NCBI RefSeq assembly: GCF_002899825.2 | Contig: NZ_PPED02000002.1 | Span: forward strand, 1,023,457 to 1,087,456 | Source of the DNA: Chryseobacterium phosphatilyticum | GTDB taxonomy: Bacteria; Bacteroidota; Bacteroidia; Flavobacteriales; Weeksellaceae | DNA: 64,000 nt | Reading direction: 5' to 3' | Shown: positions 60,101-64,000 of the stretch, in pieces | Numbering within the stretch: position 1 is the stretch's first letter | Layout of the letters: each line of letters starts with the position of its first letter | Notes under the pieces: model-generated | What the model saw: the letters and a program-made list of their open reading frames with translations, nothing else | What the model was told of the DNA's origin: nothing | Databases searched by the model: none | Position numbers and translations under genes: made by a program

Positions 60101-60634
60101 GGCACCGTTTACCCAACTGGTTGTAGTAATAAACTTCCTTACTCCATCAGCTACGGTAACAGCTTCATAATCAAATCTGATAGGCTTGGTACTCCAGTCA
60201 TTACCTACCTGAAACTGTTGCTGAATACGATTAAGGGGTGAGTTTTCAAAGATTTTCTCTGAAAAAATTTTCTCCTGTCCATAAATACCGGGTTGGGCAG
60301 CATTTGCGAGAGACAAGGGAACAATACCGCCGTTCAGCGTTCCTTGCTGGGGAACAGGAAGGTATTCTCTGACCTGCCTTCCAAAGCCATCATATTCTAT
60401 ATGGGTAACCACATCTTTTCCAAGAGGAGAACCTTTTACATTGACTACCTGTTTGGGTCTTCCCAATCCGTCAAAATACTGAACGATTTCGGATGACTTG
60501 GATGAAGCAGTCCCATTATAATCAAGATAGGTTTTACTTTGTATATAGTTTTCGTTATTAGGAATCGGGCTAAGCTGGGCTTTTACAGTCCCGGATATCA
60601 CCAGAAATCCTATGGGTATAATGAGTTTTTTCAT
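57125..60634 (-). CDS. DUF6443/RHS repeat-associated core protein with C-terminal metzincin-like tip
   Basis: 1169 residues. Signal peptide MKKLIIPIGFLVISGTVKAQ. DUF6443 N-terminus (NENYIQSKTYLDYNG; VQYFDGLGRPKQVVN; EYDGFGRQVREYLP), then many YD repeats, and the RHS core near ~880-970: YQYKDHLGNVRISYG, YYPFGMNHLKSGN, YKYQGQELQETGFYSFKWRN, YMPDVGRFFNIDPLAEKY. The tip (~985-1169) contains HEIAHTFGAEH at ~1101-1111, the HExxHxxGxxH zinc motif of metzincins, with a later NRMNTY as Met-turn candidate. I infer a secreted Rhs toxin with peptidase activity. The upstream large Rhs-like gene is 7 bp away. Confidence 0.9.
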   Translation of the reverse strand: MKKLIIPIGFLVISGTVKAQLSPIPNNENYIQSKTYLDYNGTASSKSSEIVQYFDGLGRPKQVVNVKGSPLGKDVVTHIEYDGFGRQVREYLPVPQQGTLNGGIVPLSLANAAQPGIYGQEKIFSEKIFENSPLNRIQQQFQVGNDWSTKPIRFDYEAVTVADGVRKFITTTSWVNGATQSVLAEDWLYRDKELYKNTITDEDGNKTIEFKNGKGQTVVIRKIVNGENADTHYVYNEYDQLAFVLPPLASIRGDIVANTTKHDELCYQYRYDGKNRLVEKKLPGKGWEYMVYDKADRLILTQDANLRNQGQWVFTKYDQFGRIAYTGILPGSTRTAMQNQIGNQVITETQTSTGFSKSGIIAYYTNTFLSNLTNLLSINYYDTYPRDTRKFPPTKILDQFVINFDAASNGGISTQGLPTASYVKNTEDDKWTMNYMYYDTKGRMVGTYSFNHFGGYTQTESKLDFAGLVQNSEIKHLRKSDEAEVTIKERFEYDTQNRLLKHYHQVDSWPEQLLAENTYNELSQLKNKKVGNNLQNIDYAYNIRGWLSDINKDQMSVPDLGGKLFSYTIKYTQKNGIDNPDPVLFAGKNVQAKYNGNIAEVDWRTMESIGANPPLEPKRYGYAYDGLNRLTAGYYQNPNNPASKENIESLSYDLNGNIISLYRTGITDNSTTPTVIDNLIYTYTGNQAIRIKDDSNNKTGYEGVAGLPIEYDLNGNMKNMMDKEITEISYNYLNLPNAVHIGFDPITTDIKTNYRADGLKLRKENTRTSTGVAGATWTKEITDYLDGFQYLNRTSSGGNADMFSSVLQETRLALEQQAFSLNDKVVTPDPGTGPGGIIRNPHHPELQFFPTSEGFYDYQKKMYIYQYKDHLGNVRISYGRSNTTGLLEITDVNDYYPFGMNHLKSGNAYFGAGTYKNYKYQGQELQETGFYSFKWRNYMPDVGRFFNIDPLAEKYTHNSTYAFSENRVIDARELEGLEAELINKSTRNTPVSNDISGFNLNTPAKVELRTNVTQGSFTNEQVQQKFSTVEKNFRKEGLDLKIIQDSNATYNIDMTFSGRSEVIQNNDGTTTRGTVLGDAPLGNPITATVNVKNGNTDTITHEIAHTFGAEHIWEPSSGVENTPANINNRMNTYENPTPSMKGFGTEFNTNQIQKMEETIKANSFRLPKK

Positions 60635-60641
60635 ATTGTGT

Positions 60642-63600
60642 TTATTGCTTATAGTTATATTTGAATTCTTTGATAACCTTAATAACGTAATTCCCTGTGT
60701 TGTCTCTTTCCCGTGTTTTGATTTCTTTTAATTGATTGGTATTATCGTATACATATATCTCCCGGATACCGGAAGGTGGAGTGATGGAAGTTACTCCCAC
60801 CAAAGGATCATAGGTATATGAAGTGACCATTCCTGTTGGTTTGAAATTCTCAAAGGCCAGTAAAAGCTCTGCTTCTTTAGATGGATCGGCATCATCTTCA
60901 TTGGATTTGGCTACAATATTGGCAATCAGATTTTCCACCTGACTATAGGAAGCTCCGACAATTTTTGCAATAGGTTTTGTTTTATGGTATCCCCATACAA
61001 TACTTACAGGGGTGCCATCCTTGGCTGTGTATTGCAGAATGTTTCCCTGATCATCATATTTGTCATAATTAACTTCAGGGGTAGAAGCTGTTGGGTTTTG
61101 AAGATCATATGATACCACTGAAACAGGAAGTACCAGATTTCCACTCACTGAATGAGGGAGAGCTGTAGGATAAATAGTTTCTGTTCGGGAAAGTATTTTG
61201 GTACTGCTGCCCATCGTTTGTTGTACATTTGACTCCAATGGAATAGCAACCATATTTTTACTGATCATCAGTTGATTGTTTTTCTCGTGGGCATAGCTAT
61301 ATTCTGTCTCACTAAAACTTCCGTCAGGTAAGATATTTTTTTGCTTCTTTAATTGAGTATGGGAAGGATTGTTATAAAAATACTCGGTTTTGGTTTCAAC
61401 AGGAGTTCCGTTAAAATAATCTGTCGTTTTCTGAGATTCTAAATAAGTAAATCGGCTGATGTTCTTATAGTACACAACATCCATATTGGGATAATCCCCA
61501 GTCCAGGTGCCATTATTGGCAATAGGTTCATAAATTTTACGTCTGCTGATGCCTCCCAGATAAGAGGTTCTGGTGGGATCTTCGGCATACTGAGTTTCGA
61601 CAGTCTTTACAGTGGTTCCTGCATTGTCTTTATAAACGGTTAATAGCTCTTTCCCATTCTTCCAGCCTGAGTTCGTCCAGGGAGCTGAAATAATGGAACC
61701 TCCTTTAATAGGATTACCCGGGTAGTCTGTCTCGGAACTGAAATGATGGATGGTTTTTCCTTTTCCTTCAATTTGTTCTTCCACCGTATCATAAAAAATA
61801 TTTGGATTAAAAGAAAATAACCTGCCTATATTGGATGAAGTAATAGCTGTATAGGTAGACATGGCAGGCTGCGAATTTAAAGAACCGTAACAGAGCGATC
61901 CTACCGACCTGTCTTCAACAAATACAGGGTCTCTGGTAACATGAATAGAATATTCCCCATTATCTCTGATATAATTATATTTTCTGGTGATAGGAAGTCC
62001 ATCATTAGGAGTATCAACGGTAGAGGAAATTCTATAACCACCTTTTAGTACATCTTGTAGTTCATAGCGATCATCCTCATCATAGTAATAGATTTGTGCA
62101 TAGGCATTACAACAAAAAAACATCGCTGTTAAGGTAAATTTCAATGGTTGATTTTTTACCCCATTTACAATAATCTGACTGCTATTGTTTAAGCTTGAAT
62201 CCAAATTTGCGATAAGATTACCTGCTTGATCACGTACTTCAAGATGTGCTTCTTGCTTGTCAGTTTCTAAATCCGGACTACCCTGACAATTTCCATAGGG
62301 ATACAGATAGTTGGAAAGATTAATCTCAACAGGCCCCGTTTTATTTGGAGTCACAATCAGTTCTTTAGTCGTAGAATAATTATTTTGAGGAGTGAATGTA
62401 TTGATTTGAACATTGGTTTTTACTGCACGAATCAAAACATTTTCCTTCCTTTTGTGATTTTCATAGTTAAATAAAGTATTGCCTCCCGTTGGATAAGTGA
62501 TCATTTTTAATAATCCATAATAACCTTTAGTTTGGCTTACAGCCTGATTAGCTCCATTGTATTGAGGAGCCGTAGGATCAGTGCTTACAAATAACTGCGG
62601 GACAAGATTGGTATTGAATGATGCATTATAATATCCCCATACATCTCTGGAAAAACTTAATCTAGAGGGTAGAATTTCAGGGCTATAATAAGTGAATTTG
62701 TGTGATGAACTGGTTTTATTATTTCGTATCTCATTTAAGAACAGTCTTGAAGCACCAGTCGTGGTATAATTAAAGCTATAATCATCTATAACAATATCAT
62801 TATGATATTTTTTGATACTGGTCAATTTTGAATAATCTCCATTTTGAGCTGAATAGGAAAAAACAATCGAGTTATTATTGGAATCAACTATTTTTTTGAG
62901 CTGTTTACCCGCTACATATTGCTCTGAATCCGCAATAAGACCTAAATCCGGAAATATTGTATACGGATTAACAGGACAGTAAGGAATACCGAGCAAAGGA
63001 TCGATTTCTAAACCTCCATACTTATATTGTACGTCTTTGGTATAAGCCATCGTTTGAGATTGTGAAAGAATGTTGGTATAACTCACATCCTGATACTCCA
63101 AAGTAAGCGTCTGACCACTGGTAGTAACAACGGAGGTCAGATACCATGATTGTATATATTGTTGTGGCGGCTGGTGGCTTCCGGTATTAAGTGTCCTGTT
63201 TTGAATATGTTCCAGATCGTTGAAATTATACTTCACCCCATTATCAAGAGTAATTGAAAAGGAATTTCCATTATTATTTCTTGTAATGACGTAATCTTTC
63301 TGGTCAATCATGACAATTTTACCAGCCTTATTAATCAGAAATTTTACATTATAGCCTCCAAAATTGGCACTATATAGGTCTGGTTCAGAATCAAAGTCAT
63401 CATTTTCACAAAATGTCAGGTACGCATTCAGTTGTGTAGCAAAGTTTTCAGTTAGTGGAACATCCCCACTGTTAAAACTGCTCTCTTCATCAGGTCTGTC
63501 CCGTATAGTTCTGGTGATCACTCCCCCTGAAATAAAAGTCCAGCCCAGTCCTACAGAGCCGTTCATTTCATCAACATTAATCCCGTTGGAAGCATAATTT

Positions 63601-63851
63601 AATGAAATTGGAATGCTTGTTCCATCTACCGAAAGTTCTGTAATGGGAATATTGATGTTAGGGGCTCCGGTAAACATGCCGATAGGAATATTTCCGTACT
63701 GACTGAATTTAAAGGATTCCGGACTGGTAGGTGATATTTTGGGAATATGTTTTCCCGCATTATTGGTATCGGTGGCATAATCCTGAGGAGCATTTTGCCC
63801 ATAGAATAAGGCAGAAAGTACAATTCCCGCTCCTGTTAACGTTTTTTTCAT
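60642..63851 (-). CDS. large RHS/YD-repeat protein without toxin tip
   Basis: 1069 residues. Signal peptide MKKTLTGAGIVLSALFYGQN. The opening IPKISPTSPESFKFSQYGNI, GAPNINIPITELSVDG and ISLNYASNGINVDEMNGSVG with LGWTFISGGVITRTI is the standard start of Bacteroidota Rhs-associated shell proteins. A beta-rich body with YD-type repeats follows (TRKYNYIRDNGEYSI; YDKYDDQGNILQYTAKDGTP), ending in EIYVYDNTNQLKEIK. It probably forms part of the same surface shell as the tipped protein encoded 7 bp downstream. It has no recognisable toxin domain. Confidence 0.85.
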   Translation of the reverse strand: MKKTLTGAGIVLSALFYGQNAPQDYATDTNNAGKHIPKISPTSPESFKFSQYGNIPIGMFTGAPNINIPITELSVDGTSIPISLNYASNGINVDEMNGSVGLGWTFISGGVITRTIRDRPDEESSFNSGDVPLTENFATQLNAYLTFCENDDFDSEPDLYSANFGGYNVKFLINKAGKIVMIDQKDYVITRNNNGNSFSITLDNGVKYNFNDLEHIQNRTLNTGSHQPPQQYIQSWYLTSVVTTSGQTLTLEYQDVSYTNILSQSQTMAYTKDVQYKYGGLEIDPLLGIPYCPVNPYTIFPDLGLIADSEQYVAGKQLKKIVDSNNNSIVFSYSAQNGDYSKLTSIKKYHNDIVIDDYSFNYTTTGASRLFLNEIRNNKTSSSHKFTYYSPEILPSRLSFSRDVWGYYNASFNTNLVPQLFVSTDPTAPQYNGANQAVSQTKGYYGLLKMITYPTGGNTLFNYENHKRKENVLIRAVKTNVQINTFTPQNNYSTTKELIVTPNKTGPVEINLSNYLYPYGNCQGSPDLETDKQEAHLEVRDQAGNLIANLDSSLNNSSQIIVNGVKNQPLKFTLTAMFFCCNAYAQIYYYDEDDRYELQDVLKGGYRISSTVDTPNDGLPITRKYNYIRDNGEYSIHVTRDPVFVEDRSVGSLCYGSLNSQPAMSTYTAITSSNIGRLFSFNPNIFYDTVEEQIEGKGKTIHHFSSETDYPGNPIKGGSIISAPWTNSGWKNGKELLTVYKDNAGTTVKTVETQYAEDPTRTSYLGGISRRKIYEPIANNGTWTGDYPNMDVVYYKNISRFTYLESQKTTDYFNGTPVETKTEYFYNNPSHTQLKKQKNILPDGSFSETEYSYAHEKNNQLMISKNMVAIPLESNVQQTMGSSTKILSRTETIYPTALPHSVSGNLVLPVSVVSYDLQNPTASTPEVNYDKYDDQGNILQYTAKDGTPVSIVWGYHKTKPIAKIVGASYSQVENLIANIVAKSNEDDADPSKEAELLLAFENFKPTGMVTSYTYDPLVGVTSITPPSGIREIYVYDNTNQLKEIKTRERDNTGNYVIKVIKEFKYNYKQ

Positions 63852-63857
63852 CGGTGT

Positions 63858-64000
63858 TTATTTTTTTATAAGTTTAGCATTGGCTGTTTTGTTGGTATCC
63901 GTTTTTATCGTAACCAGGTAAGCTCCCTGCACCAGTGCCTGAGTATTTATTTTAGTCACTTTATTCTTCGTTTTAAGATTCTGAAGCTGTCTTCCACTCA
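63858..64000 (-). CDS. T9SS type A sorting-domain protein (partial, C-terminal end)
   Basis: Only the last 46 codons lie in the window. They read SGRQLQNLKTKNKVTKINTQ, ALVQGAYLVTIKTDTNKTAN, AKLIKK and stop. This is the end of a type A sorting domain (SGR, ..G.Y.V.I, final K.I(K)K). The Rhs shell gene starts 6 bp after its stop, so a T9SS cargo is the upstream member of the Rhs operon. The nature of the cargo is unknown. Confidence 0.8.
   Translation of the reverse strand, partial: SGRQLQNLKTKNKVTKINTQALVQGAYLVTIKTDTNKTANAKLIKK

Noticed and set aside
1..64000. tRNA or rRNA genes
   Set aside because: I saw no tRNA-like cloverleaf with a conserved TTCGA loop or rRNA-like stretch in the gene gaps, although I could not run a scan.

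Overview
The window reads as chromosomal DNA of a flavobacterium of the Chryseobacterium type. It is AT-rich, starts are mostly ATG without obvious Shine-Dalgarno sequences, and -7 boxes of the Bacteroidota form TAnnTTTG precede many genes. It carries the type IX secretion genes porU, porV and gldJ. The genus is inferred from the overall look of the proteins, not from a marker gene.

Regions 1-13 kb and 16-51 kb are mostly housekeeping DNA. They hold a PadR/PspC envelope-stress pair, a MutS2-like ATPase, uracil-DNA glycosylase, a MscS-type channel, pdxJ, a reductase plus acyl-CoA synthetase operon, mevalonate decarboxylase, TauE/DUF1634, purK and purE (about 5 kb apart), a proton antiporter, SAH hydrolase, a phosphopantetheinyl transferase, a FUSC transporter, porV-porU facing gldJ-murF, a Nudix hydrolase and an AraC regulator. 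A clear cobalamin riboswitch (about 3163-3320, minus strand) points at a thioesterase gene and looks orphaned.

The first accessory region is 13.1-15.8 kb. It is a compact microviridin-type graspetide (omega-ester/omega-amide RiPP) cluster: two small precursors with the leader motif PFFA(T/S)FLEKQ and identical cores TMKYPSDGDED, a terminator-like hairpin, and two overlapping ATP-grasp ligases. One ligase has the MdnB/MvdC-like signature GEWGML and the other the MdnC/MvdD-like signature GEFFWL. No transporter, peptidase or acetyltransferase lies beside them.

The second accessory region is 51.2-64 kb. It is an Rhs/YD-repeat polymorphic-toxin array read entirely on the minus strand. A T9SS-cargo gene end and a large toxin-less Rhs-like protein lead into a DUF6443-type Rhs protein tipped with a metzincin-like domain (HEIAHTFGAEH). 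Below it lie toxin-tip and immunity cassettes: a JAB-like tip with a lipoprotein, a second JAB-like remnant with an exported partner, another tip remnant with a cytosolic partner, and a last toxin stub with a HAD-like protein. The cassettes are joined at the conserved Rhs core and mixed with one intact REP-associated tyrosine transposase (RAYT), two broken copies and two families of REP-like palindromes. Immunity candidates next to peptidase-like toxins carry signal peptides, while the one next to the non-peptidase toxin does not.

At several genes the TAnnTTTG box ends only 4-5 nt before the start codon (mutS2-like gene, GNAT, ung, mscS-like gene, DUF1543 gene), which suggests leaderless mRNAs.
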